This document shows, one piece after another, positions 1 to 7,052 of a DNA stretch of 13,555 nt. The notes beneath the pieces are model-generated. The model was not told where the DNA came from. It made no database searches and worked only from the letters and a program-made list of their open reading frames with translations. How positions within the stretch are numbered: position 1 is the first letter of the stretch; every line of letters starts with the position of its first letter. The position numbers and the translations under genes are program-made. This DNA comes from an uncultured Clostridia bacterium (GTDB lineage: Bacteria; Bacillota; Clostridia; RGIG6154): NCBI GenBank assembly GCA_934446135.1, contig CAKSDT010000046.1, positions 1 to 13,555 on the forward strand. Direction: 5' to 3'.

Positions 1-1487
1 TCATATATGCCGCTTTCAAGTTCCGAGATTCTTTTTCCCAAACTTTCAGAAAGTTCATTAAGACTTTCTTTATCTACTTTAAAGCCTTCAATTTCCATAG
101 AAGCAAGAACTTTGATTAATGGCATTTCTATTTTATAAATCAGTTCCTCCTGATTATTATTTTGAATCTTTTGAGAAAAGTTCGCCATAAGTTCCGGAAT
201 AAGTGCAACTTCTGAGCCCTCAGTTGTTTTGACCCCCAAATACTCGTTTTGGAGTTCAGACAAAACATAATTGTTTTTTGATGGTTCTAAAATGTATGCT
301 GCAATTTCGGTGTCAAACACTTCTCCCGAAAAAGAAATTTCAAAGTTGTTATAAAGAAATACAATGTCTTTTTTTACACCGTGGGAGACTTTTTCAGAAT
401 TGCTTTCAAATAATTTTCTGATGTTTTCTATATCGTGAAGAACATCAAAAGCAGTTTCATAGTTAATTTCATATATCGTCCCGTTTGCAAATACAGACAA
501 AGATTTCAGTTCGTCACCGTCTGTATTTAAAATATAATATAACACATCTGAAACAGGAATTTCTTTAGCAGAGTCCAATTTTATTATAGGATAAGAACGG
601 GTTTTTATTTGGGGTCCTTTAAGATTTAGTTTTGTAATAATAGTTTTTAATTCAAGTTTGGTAAGAAGCGAAACAAGTTTGTCCTCATCGGGATCGTTTA
701 TTAATGCGTCGTCAAAAGAAAAATTTATTGGTGCAAAACGATCTATAAGTGCGAGTTTATAACTTAAAAATGCCATTTCTTTTCCGTTTATAATTTTCTC
801 TTTTTGGGCACCTTTTAGTTTGTCAGTATTTTCGTAAACACCGTCAACAGAACCATATTCTTTAATAAGCGAAAAGGCAGTTTTTTCACCGATTCCCTTA
901 ACACCGGGTATGTTGTCAGATGTGTCACCCATTAGTGCCTTTACATCAATAAACTGTGTGGGAGTAACCCCCATTTTCTCATACACGCCGTTTTTGTCGT
1001 AGTCGGTGGTTACAGTGTTTCCCATTTTTGTAACAACAAGTTTTATAACAGTGTTATCCGATGCAAGTTGCAAATCGTCTTTGTCTCCGGTGACTATTCT
1101 GCATAAAATATTCTCCTCGTCGCAAATTCTGGATACGGTTCCTATTATGTCATCTGCCTCAAAACCTTCAAGTCCTAAAATATTTACATTGAGATAGGTG
1201 AGAACTTCCTTTAAATAAGGCATCTGCATTGCAAGTTCCTCAGGCATACCCTTTCTTTGTGCTTTGTAACCGTCATACATTTTGTGTCTGAAAGTTTTTG
1301 CACGCATATCAAAAGCAACCGAAATATAATCCGGTTTTTCCTCTTCGATGTATTTAAAGTAAATGTTTAAAAATCCGTAAATTGCATTTGTGTAAAGTCC
1401 ATCTGAATTGCTTAAAAGGCGTATTCCGTAAAATGCACGGTTAAATATACTGTTTCCGTCAAATATAAGAAGTTTTTTCTTGTTCAT
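1..1487 (-). CDS. polA: DNA polymerase I, N-terminal part (runs off left edge)
   Basis: Family A DNA polymerase, acting in Okazaki-fragment maturation and repair gap filling. The 495 visible residues cover the 5' nuclease domain (about 1-290), the 3'-5' exonuclease-like domain (about 300-450) and the first residues of the polymerase domain; the polymerase active site lies beyond the window. The 5' nuclease acidic residues are present: D10 in IFDGN, D60 in AFD, EADD at 110-113, TGDKD at 134-138, and GDTSDNIPGVKGIGEKTA at 187-204. The proofreading domain looks vestigial. By eye, N321-T-D stands where active enzymes have D-T-E, and no YxxxD motif III is seen, although D392 (FDTEIAAYIL) remains. 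This is common in Gram-positive Pol I. The ATG at 1487 is chosen for its GGAGG at 1493-1497 and the family-typical start MNKKKLLIFDGN. It follows the PLP kinase gene by 13 bases, so co-transcription is likely. Confidence 0.96.
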   Translation of the reverse strand, partial: MNKKKLLIFDGNSIFNRAFYGIRLLSNSDGLYTNAIYGFLNIYFKYIEEEKPDYISVAFDMRAKTFRHKMYDGYKAQRKGMPEELAMQMPYLKEVLTYLNVNILGLEGFEADDIIGTVSRICDEENILCRIVTGDKDDLQLASDNTVIKLVVTKMGNTVTTDYDKNGVYEKMGVTPTQFIDVKALMGDTSDNIPGVKGIGEKTAFSLIKEYGSVDGVYENTDKLKGAQKEKIINGKEMAFLSYKLALIDRFAPINFSFDDALINDPDEDKLVSLLTKLELKTIITKLNLKGPQIKTRSYPIIKLDSAKEIPVSDVLYYILNTDGDELKSLSVFANGTIYEINYETAFDVLHDIENIRKLFESNSEKVSHGVKKDIVFLYNNFEISFSGEVFDTEIAAYILEPSKNNYVLSELQNEYLGVKTTEGSEVALIPELMANFSQKIQNNNQEELIYKIEMPLIKVLASMEIEGFKVDKESLNELSESLGKRISELESGIY

Positions 1488-1500
1488 ATTATCCTCCGTT

Positions 1501-2343
1501 TTAAATAGTATCTGATTTTTCTATTCTTTTTATCAGGTTTTTGGTGCATTCTTCAAAATCCACACCGTAAGTTATATTTTTACCGAGTTTTCGTGTTTTA
1601 ATTATAGAGTCGCAAACCTGAAGTATTGCATTTTCGGCAGAAGTTTTAAAATCAACTCCGCTTAAAATAGAAGCAAGAAGCGAACTTGCAAAAACATCGC
1701 CTGTTCCGTGATACATACCATCAATATTTTCGTTTTTGATAAAATCTGTTTGACCATTATCAAAAACAATTGTGGTTACAGAATCAGGTTCAAGTTTAAT
1801 TCCTGTTATTACAAATTTTTTGCAGATTAAAGAAAGTTTATCCGCTATTTCAAGCACCCATTCTTTGGTATGAATTTCGGTATAGCAAGTGTCGGTAAGA
1901 AGACAGGCTTCTGTTATGTTTGGGGTAATAATATCGGCAATTTTACAAATAGTTTTCATTTTTTGCGGAAAATCAGACGAAAAACCGTCATATAATTTTC
2001 CGTTATCCGCCATAACAGGGTCAACAAATATTAAAGGAATTTTAAATTCTTTTATAATATTATAAGTTATTTTTATTTGTTCTTCAGAACCTAAATATCC
2101 TGAATAAATGCAGTCGAACCGGAGTTTTAAGTTTTTCCAGTGATCAATTATTTTTTTCATTTCTCCTGTAAGATCTAAAAATGTATATCCTGTAAATCCG
2201 CCTGTGTGTGTGGATAAAAGTGCAGTAGGTAAAACTGTTGTTTCAAATCCGCATGAACTTAATATGGGAAGTGCAACTGTTAAAGAACATTTTCCGAAAC
2301 AGGATATATCATTTACTGCAAGTATTCGTTTCTGTTTTGACAT
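1501..2343 (-). CDS. pdxY: Pyridoxal/pyridoxamine kinase (PdxY/PdxK type)
   Basis: Ribokinase-superfamily kinase of 280 residues that phosphorylates pyridoxal and related B6 vitamers with ATP in the cytoplasm, salvaging them toward pyridoxal 5'-phosphate. Family signatures visible are VNDISCFGKCSL near residues 10-21, TALLSTHTGGF at 40-50, DPVMADNGKLY at 108-118, TPNITEA at 140-146, and the anion-hole/catalytic motif HGTGD at 212-216 with D216 as the expected base. Length is normal for the family. The exact preferred vitamer (pyridoxal, pyridoxamine or pyridoxine) cannot be read from sequence, so the symbol is a family-level call. The ATG at 2343 has a modest GGTGA element at 2350-2354. A good sigma-A-like promoter sits just upstream, which would leave a leader of only about 11 bases. 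It appears to be the first gene of a two-gene unit with polA. Confidence 0.9.
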   Translation of the reverse strand: MSKQKRILAVNDISCFGKCSLTVALPILSSCGFETTVLPTALLSTHTGGFTGYTFLDLTGEMKKIIDHWKNLKLRFDCIYSGYLGSEEQIKITYNIIKEFKIPLIFVDPVMADNGKLYDGFSSDFPQKMKTICKIADIITPNITEACLLTDTCYTEIHTKEWVLEIADKLSLICKKFVITGIKLEPDSVTTIVFDNGQTDFIKNENIDGMYHGTGDVFASSLLASILSGVDFKTSAENAILQVCDSIIKTRKLGKNITYGVDFEECTKNLIKRIEKSDTI

Positions 2344-2360
2344 TAAAAATCACCAAAGTA

Positions 2361-2389
2361 ATTTTACCATAAATTTGCATTAAAATCAA
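2361..2389 (-). promoter_or_regulatory. Sigma-A-like promoter for pdxY-polA
   Basis: Read on the minus strand, a -35 TTGATT (2384-2389) and a -10 TAAAAT (2361-2366) are separated by exactly 17 bases. The -10 is preceded by TGG, an extended -10 element. The predicted start near 2354 lies only about 11 bases from the pdxY ATG, so the leader would hold little beyond the ribosome binding site. Confidence 0.65.
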
Positions 2390-2418
2390 TTGCCTTGATG
2401 CAAATAATGTGATACAAT
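2390..2418 (+). promoter_or_regulatory. Probable divergent promoter for the D-LDH gene
   Basis: TTGCCT at 2390-2395 and TACAAT at 2413-2418 are spaced by 17 bases and point toward the gene starting at 2503, about 78 bases downstream of the predicted start. The -35 box directly abuts the -35 box of the opposite pdxY promoter (2384-2389). A TATAAT at 2425-2430 is a competing -10 but lacks a recognisable -35. The match is moderate. Confidence 0.45.
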
Positions 2419-2469
2419 CTTGTGTATAATTAAATCCGGTATGATAATAATAAATATGAAATAAATTAT

Positions 2470-2485
2470 CTGCCGCAACAGGCAG
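2470..2485 (+). promoter_or_regulatory. Small leader hairpin upstream of the D-LDH ribosome binding site
   Basis: CTGCC (2470-2474) and GGCAG (2481-2485) form a 5-bp GC-rich stem with a 6-base loop, 7 bases before the GGAGG at 2493-2497. It lies in an otherwise AT-rich leader. It has no U-tract, so it is not a terminator. It may affect mRNA stability or ribosome loading, but no known riboswitch is recognisable. Confidence 0.3.
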
Positions 2486-2502
2486 CAAAAACGGAGGATT
2501 AT

Positions 2503-3579
2503 ATGATAAAAGTTGCTTTTTTTGATACAAAACCTTATGATATAAAATGGTTTGATAAATCTAATGAAAAATACAATTACAAAATAAAGTATTTTGAAAA
2601 CAAATTAAATTACGATTCTTCATATATGGCAAAAGGTTATTACATAGTGGTTGCATTTGTAAACGACACTATAGATAAGAATGTTATAGATGTTCTTTGT
2701 AACAATGGAGTAAAACTCATTGCAATGCGTTGTGCAGGGTATAATAATGTCGATTTTAAATATGCCTACGGGAGAATTCATATAGTAAGAGTTCCTGTTT
2801 ATTCTCCGTACGCTGTGGCGGAACACGCACTTGCAATGCTTTTGACTTTAAACAGGAAAATCCACCGTGCTTATATCAGGACGAAAGAGTTTAATTTTAA
2901 TATAAGCGGCCTTGAGGGCTTTGACATCCACGGCAAAAAGGTCGGAATCATAGGAACCGGAAAAATAGGAAGAACTTTTATGAATGCCATAAGGGGTTTG
3001 GGACCTGAGATAGTGTGTTACGATCCATATCCGATTTCTGACAGTGATATTAACTATGTATCTTTAGAAAGACTTTTCAAGGAGTCTGATATAATTTCAC
3101 TTCACTGTCCTTTAACAAAGGAAACAAAACATATAATAAATAAAGAAAGCCTTGACAAAATGAAAGACGGTGTTTATATTGTAAACACTTCAAGAGGCGG
3201 ACTTATTGACAGCGAGGATTTGCTTGAAGCAATCAAAAACAGAAAAGTGGGAGGTGCCTGCCTTGATGTTTACGAAGAAGAAGGCGACCTGTTTTTTGAG
3301 GATGTTTCGGGAGATATTTTAGATGACGATGTTTTGGCAAGACTTATCTCAATGCCGAATGTTATAATTACTTCACACCAGGCGTTCTTGACGAACGAGG
3401 CATTAGAAAATATAGCGGATATTACCTTGGAGAATATCGATAAATTTTTGAATAATCGCCCGCTTGACAATGAAATATGCTATAAATGTCTTTCAAAAGA
3501 ACATATAAAAGATGAAAATCACACAAAATGCTTTGAAGAAAATGCAGAGGTTATAGTAAAATGCGAACACTTGAACTGA
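2503..3579 (+). CDS. ldhA: D-lactate dehydrogenase (D-2-hydroxyacid dehydrogenase family)
   Basis: Cytoplasmic NAD-dependent enzyme expected to reduce pyruvate to D-lactate, reoxidising NADH in fermentation. The chain follows the E. coli LdhA type closely from residue 1 to about 325: RCAGYNNVD at 77-85, the Rossmann glycine motif GTGKIG at 151-156, D174 after the second strand (NAD rather than NADP preference), HCPLT at 201-205, NTSRGG with catalytic R231, DVYEEEGDLFFED with catalytic E260, and SHQAFLT with catalytic H292. The ATG at 2503 has GGAGG at 2493-2497. The protein is 358 residues, about 30 longer than the usual 330. The extra tail (326-358) carries C326, C329, H334, H340, C343, C354 and H356 and is not part of the known fold. 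The end of the gene overlaps the next by 19 bases. Activity on lactate rather than another 2-hydroxyacid is inferred from similarity. Confidence 0.9.
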   Translation: MIKVAFFDTKPYDIKWFDKSNEKYNYKIKYFENKLNYDSSYMAKGYYIVVAFVNDTIDKNVIDVLCNNGVKLIAMRCAGYNNVDFKYAYGRIHIVRVPVYSPYAVAEHALAMLLTLNRKIHRAYIRTKEFNFNISGLEGFDIHGKKVGIIGTGKIGRTFMNAIRGLGPEIVCYDPYPISDSDINYVSLERLFKESDIISLHCPLTKETKHIINKESLDKMKDGVYIVNTSRGGLIDSEDLLEAIKNRKVGGACLDVYEEEGDLFFEDVSGDILDDDVLARLISMPNVIITSHQAFLTNEALENIADITLENIDKFLNNRPLDNEICYKCLSKEHIKDENHTKCFEENAEVIVKCEHLN

Positions 3580-4421
3580 TAATTGATAAAACAGATGACG
3601 GTAAAGAAATCAAAAGCCTTCTTGAAAACAAATTAAAACTGTCAAGAAGGCTGATTTCAGGCCTTAAAAATAATGACGGAATAAAGTTGAACGGAGATAG
3701 CAAAACAGTAAGGACTAAAGTTAAAACAGGTGATAAACTGGAAATTATAATGCCCGAAAAAAGTTCTGCAAATGTTGTGCCTGTTAATATACCAATCGAC
3801 ATACTTTATGAAGATGACGATTTACTTGCGGTTAACAAACCGCTTGATATGCCGGTTCATCCATCACTTAATAATTACCTGAATACTTTAGGTAACGCAG
3901 TAATGTATTATTTTAAAGATATACCTTTTACATACAGACCTGTAAACAGGCTTGACCGAGATACGACCGGAGTTGTAATTATAGCAAAAACACCCCAGGC
4001 GGCAAATTCGTTGTCAAAGCAAATGCAGAAGGGAATATATGAAAAAGAATATTGCTGTATAACAGAAGGGATTCCTGTTCCTAAAGAGGGTACAATAGAC
4101 GCACCTATCAGGAGGGAAAAGGAGAGTATAATAAAAAGGGTGGTAGCATCTGACGGTCAATATGCAGTAACAAACTATAAAGTTGAAAAAGAAAACGGTA
4201 AAAATGCAATTCTCACCGTAAGACCGGTTACGGGAAGAACGCACCAGATAAGAGTTCATCTTTCATACATAGGATGCCCATTAAAAAATGATTTTTTGTA
4301 CGGAAAACAGAAAGATGACAGTTCATTTATGCTTCATTGCAAAAAAGTAACTTTTAATCACCCGGTAACCGGTATCAGAATGAGCATCGAAGCACCGATA
4401 CCCGAGTATTTTAAAATATAA
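3561..4421 (+). CDS. RluA/RluD-family RNA pseudouridine synthase
   Basis: Converts specific uridines in structured RNA, probably rRNA, to pseudouridine. It has 286 residues, a normal length. An N-terminal S4-like RNA-binding region (about 10-65, with LSRRLISGLKNNDGIKLNG) is followed by the catalytic domain: LLAVNKP at 88-94, NRLDRDTTG at 129-137 with catalytic D132, TGRTHQIRVHL at 224-234, and LHCKKVTFNHPVTG at 258-271. The more usual H before RLD is N here, and the usual GHPL.GD is GCPLKND (238-244), so it is a slightly divergent member. The target site cannot be assigned among the RluA, RluC and RluD types, so I give no symbol. The start at 3561 has GAGG at 3547-3550, inside the end of the D-LDH gene. 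The overlap suggests translational coupling. It ends just before a strong hairpin terminator. Confidence 0.92.
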   Translation: MRTLELIIDKTDDGKEIKSLLENKLKLSRRLISGLKNNDGIKLNGDSKTVRTKVKTGDKLEIIMPEKSSANVVPVNIPIDILYEDDDLLAVNKPLDMPVHPSLNNYLNTLGNAVMYYFKDIPFTYRPVNRLDRDTTGVVIIAKTPQAANSLSKQMQKGIYEKEYCCITEGIPVPKEGTIDAPIRREKESIIKRVVASDGQYAVTNYKVEKENGKNAILTVRPVTGRTHQIRVHLSYIGCPLKNDFLYGKQKDDSSFMLHCKKVTFNHPVTGIRMSIEAPIPEYFKI

Positions 4422-4430
4422 TAATAAAAA

Positions 4431-4465
4431 AGAAGTTGACTTCAGGTTGAAGTTCAACTTCTTTT
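4431..4465. terminator. Bidirectional intrinsic terminator between convergent genes
   Basis: AGAAGTTGACTTCA (4431-4444) pairs with the segment 4448-4462 across a 3-base loop, with one bulged base. A T-run follows on the plus strand (4462-4465) and an A-run precedes it (4425-4430), which is a six-base U-tract on the minus strand. It lies 9 bases after the pseudouridine synthase stop and 15 bases after the rny stop, so it can end both transcripts. The minus-strand U-tract is the longer. Confidence 0.85.
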
Positions 4466-4480
4466 AAAGTTTACGAAAAA

Positions 4481-6022
4481 TTATTTTGCATAATCAATTG
4501 CACGGGTTTCACGAATTACATTAACCTTTATCTGACCGGGATATTCCATTTCGCTTTCTATGCGTTTAACAATATCTCTTGCCATTAACGCTGCTTCATC
4601 ATCGTTAACAACTTCAGGTTTAACCATAATTCTGATTTCTCGGCCTGCCTGAATTGCATATGAATTATCAACGCCTTCAAAATCGTTTGCAATCTCTTCA
4701 AGTTTTTCAAGACGCTTTATGTAGGTCTCTACATTTTCTCTTCTTGCTCCGGGTCTTGCGGCAGAAATTGAATCTGCAGCCTGAATTATAAATGCCAGGG
4801 GAGTTGTTGCTTCAACATCACCGTGATGGGCATGAACTGCATGAATTACCTCTGGGTTTTCTTTGTGTTTCCTTAAAATGTCAACACCAATCTGAATGTG
4901 AGTTCCCTCAATTTCGTGGTCAACTGCTTTGCCGATATCATGAAGTAAACCTGCTCTTTTGGCAAGAGTAGGATCAAGACCAAGTTCGCTTGCCATAATT
5001 CCTGAAAGTTCAGCAACTTCGATTGAATGTTTAAGAACATTCTGACCGTAACTTGTTCTGTATTTTAACTTACCCAAAAGTTTGATAATGTCAGGGTGAA
5101 GTCCGTGAACACCTGTTTCAAATGTTGCTTTTTCGCCCTCTTCTTTAATTGTGTTTTCAACATCTCTTTTTGCTCTTTCAACTGTTTCTTCAATTCTTGC
5201 CGGATGAATTCTTCCGTCGGAAATGAGTTTTTCGAGGGCAACTCTTGCGATTTCTCTTCTTATCGGGTCAAAACCTGAAATAACAACTGCTTCAGGAGTA
5301 TCATCAATAATAAGATCGATACCTGTTAAGGTTTCAAGAGTTCTGATATTTCTTCCTTCACGGCCTATAATTCTGCCTTTCATATCGTCGCTCGGAAGAT
5401 TTACAACAGAAATAGTTGCTTCTGCCACATGGTCTGCTGCACATCTTTGAATTGCCGCACTTAATATAGACTGAGCCTTCTTTTCAGCTTCCTCTTTAAT
5501 GTTCGCTTCAGCCTCTCTGATTTTGATTGCGGTTTCGTGCTTGATTTCACTCTCAACATTGTTCAAAAGATACTCTTTTGCTTCAGCGGCAGTAAGCCCT
5601 GAGAGTTTTTCAAGTGTCGTAACTTGGTCTTTCAGTGTTTTTTCTATTTGTTCTTTTTTGTTTTCAACTTCTTTTATTTTTTCGTTAAGAAGTTCATCTT
5701 TTTTGTCTAATGATTCTGTCTTTTTGTCCAGAGATTCCTCTTTTTGTTGATTGCGGCGTTCCTGTCTCTGGATTTCAGCACGCCTTTCTTTGATTTCTTT
5801 ATCAAGTTCTGCTTTTATACTGTGATTTTCTTCCTTAGCCTCCAATAATATTTCTCTTTTTTTATTTTCAGCATTTTTAATAGCATCGTTAACAATATTT
5901 TTTGCTTGCTGTTCAGCACTTCCTATCTGTTTTTCTGCTATATTTTTCCTGTAAACAATACCACCGAAAAAAGCAAGAACTGCAAATACAATTATTAGCA
6001 CAATACATATAATTGGGCTCAT
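4481..6022 (-). CDS. rny: Ribonuclease Y
   Basis: Membrane-anchored endoribonuclease that initiates decay of many mRNAs in Firmicutes. It has 513 residues, close to the usual length of about 520. Domains in order: an N-terminal transmembrane segment (about 3-24), a long charged coiled coil (about 30-200, with repeated SLDKK units at 97-108), a KH domain with the GREG loop (IIGREGRNIR, 218-227), and an HD domain with HDIGK at 361-365 (metal-binding H361, D362) plus HAHHGD at 397-402. I place the start at the ATG at 6022. The in-frame GTG at 6031 lies inside the ribosome binding site (GGAGG at 6031-6035, 8 bases before the ATG). It has its own consensus promoter upstream but may also receive read-through from the addBA-lipid kinase transcript, since no terminator is visible in the 129-base gap. 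Confidence 0.97.
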   Translation of the reverse strand: MSPIICIVLIIVFAVLAFFGGIVYRKNIAEKQIGSAEQQAKNIVNDAIKNAENKKREILLEAKEENHSIKAELDKEIKERRAEIQRQERRNQQKEESLDKKTESLDKKDELLNEKIKEVENKKEQIEKTLKDQVTTLEKLSGLTAAEAKEYLLNNVESEIKHETAIKIREAEANIKEEAEKKAQSILSAAIQRCAADHVAEATISVVNLPSDDMKGRIIGREGRNIRTLETLTGIDLIIDDTPEAVVISGFDPIRREIARVALEKLISDGRIHPARIEETVERAKRDVENTIKEEGEKATFETGVHGLHPDIIKLLGKLKYRTSYGQNVLKHSIEVAELSGIMASELGLDPTLAKRAGLLHDIGKAVDHEIEGTHIQIGVDILRKHKENPEVIHAVHAHHGDVEATTPLAFIIQAADSISAARPGARRENVETYIKRLEKLEEIANDFEGVDNSYAIQAGREIRIMVKPEVVNDDEAALMARDIVKRIESEMEYPGQIKVNVIRETRAIDYAK

Positions 6023-6101
6023 AATATGCACCTCCCTGCGTTTTTTAGTTGTTTTAATTTTTATCTGAAAAGAACATTTTAGTACACAAAAAGATAATTA
6101 T

Positions 6102-6130
6102 ATTTTACCTTGTTTTTTCAGTGTTGTCAA
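6102..6130 (-). promoter_or_regulatory. Consensus sigma-A promoter for rny
   Basis: On the minus strand a perfect -35 TTGACA (6125-6130) and a -10 TAAAAT (6102-6107) are spaced by exactly 17 bases. The predicted start is near 6095, giving a leader of about 73 bases to the ATG at 6022. Confidence 0.8.
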
Positions 6131-6154
6131 GATGATTTGTCAAATTATTTGTCA
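6124..6154 (-). repeat. Three short direct repeats (TGACAA) over the rny promoter
   Basis: On the minus strand the hexamer TGACAA occurs at 6149-6154, 6137-6142 and 6124-6129, spaced 12 and 13 bases apart. The first two extend to TGACAAAT. The third overlaps the -35 box, and the first contains the TGA stop codon of the lipid kinase gene. It could be a regulator-binding array or chance recurrence in AT-rich DNA. Confidence 0.35.
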
Positions 6155-7036
6155 TTTTATAAGTTGAATTCCGTTATTTACATTAAAAATTTCAACTTTG
6201 TTTTTCCCGCTCTGATGCTCACCGTCTAATGTCCAGTCGAAACATTCACTGCACTCCAAAGTGATTGCCGATGCCTTAAAAAATTCAAAACTTGAATTGT
6301 TTTCAAAATCAGAATAGGTAAGACCATATACAATTTGATGCAGTTCGATGGGAGTTGTGGGAAATTTTACAAGTAAAACTTCAAAAAGTCCGTCATCCAT
6401 AAAAACAAGACTGCTGTCAAGCTTTAAAAGGCCTCCTATTGAGGTGGTATTTGTGATGGCACCGAATATATAATTTCCCTCAAAAACATTTCCGTCAGCG
6501 GTTATTTTGACATTATATGGTTTAATAGAACCTATATCTTTTATTCCCTCAATAACATATGCAAAGTGTCCCAGTGCATTTTTAGTGGATTGCGGGGTTT
6601 GGTAACTTGTTGCTGTGAAAGCACCGAAGGAGGCAATATATGAAAAGTATCTGCCTTCAAAATTACCTATATCTATGCTCCTTGGGGAACCTTTGCATAT
6701 GTTTTCCGCCGCTTCCTGCGGATTTGATGAAAGACCTGTTGCTGCCGCAAAGTCATTTGTGCTGCCGGCGGGAATGTAACCCAGGGGGACATTGCAGCCC
6801 GAATCGATTATTCCGTTTATTACATCATTTAATGAGCCATCACCGCCGCAACACACCAATATATCATGTTTGTCTGCATTTTCCTTTGCAATTTTTCTGC
6901 CGTGAGCAGGATACTGCGTCACAGAAACATTGACGGAATAACCATTTTTACAGAAAGTGTTTACCATATCAAAAAGTGCAGTTTTTGATTTCATTTTTCC
7001 TGCTGTGGGATTTATTATCAAAAGTATGTTTTTCAT
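6152..7036 (-). CDS. Diacylglycerol-kinase-family lipid kinase (DagK/YegS type)
   Basis: Soluble or membrane-associated kinase that phosphorylates a lipid alcohol, probably diacylglycerol to phosphatidic acid, feeding phospholipid recycling at the membrane. Its 294 residues match the family. The nucleotide-binding core is clear: NPTAGK at 9-14, CGGDGSLNDVING at 63-75, and IPAGSTNDFA at 88-97. The C-terminal lipid-binding beta domain has MDDGLFEVLLV at 213-223 and the typical LDGE at 270-273. Substrate is inferred from the family, which also includes multidrug-operon-associated and sphingosine-kinase-like members of unknown lipid preference. The ATG at 7036 has GAGGT just upstream and lies 16 bases after the addA stop, so it is probably the last gene of the addB-addA unit. 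There is no obvious functional tie to DNA repair. Confidence 0.9.
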   Translation of the reverse strand: MKNILLIINPTAGKMKSKTALFDMVNTFCKNGYSVNVSVTQYPAHGRKIAKENADKHDILVCCGGDGSLNDVINGIIDSGCNVPLGYIPAGSTNDFAAATGLSSNPQEAAENICKGSPRSIDIGNFEGRYFSYIASFGAFTATSYQTPQSTKNALGHFAYVIEGIKDIGSIKPYNVKITADGNVFEGNYIFGAITNTTSIGGLLKLDSSLVFMDDGLFEVLLVKFPTTPIELHQIVYGLTYSDFENNSSFEFFKASAITLECSECFDWTLDGEHQSGKNKVEIFNVNNGIQLIK

Positions 7037-7052
7037 AATATAGATACCTCGC

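Noticed and set aside
2309..2530. Minus-strand frame of 73 codons spanning the pdxY-ldhA intergenic region.
   Set aside because: It overlaps the start of both flanking genes and their promoters and has no ribosome binding site or recognisable content.
5695..5760. Repeated SLDKK-coding units in rny as a possible tandem repeat element.
   Set aside because: Heptad-like charged repeats are a normal part of the RNase Y coiled coil.
6022..6031. GTG at 6031 as the start of RNase Y (three extra residues).
   Set aside because: The GTG overlaps the GGAGG ribosome binding site itself; the ATG at 6022 sits at an ideal 8-base spacing.
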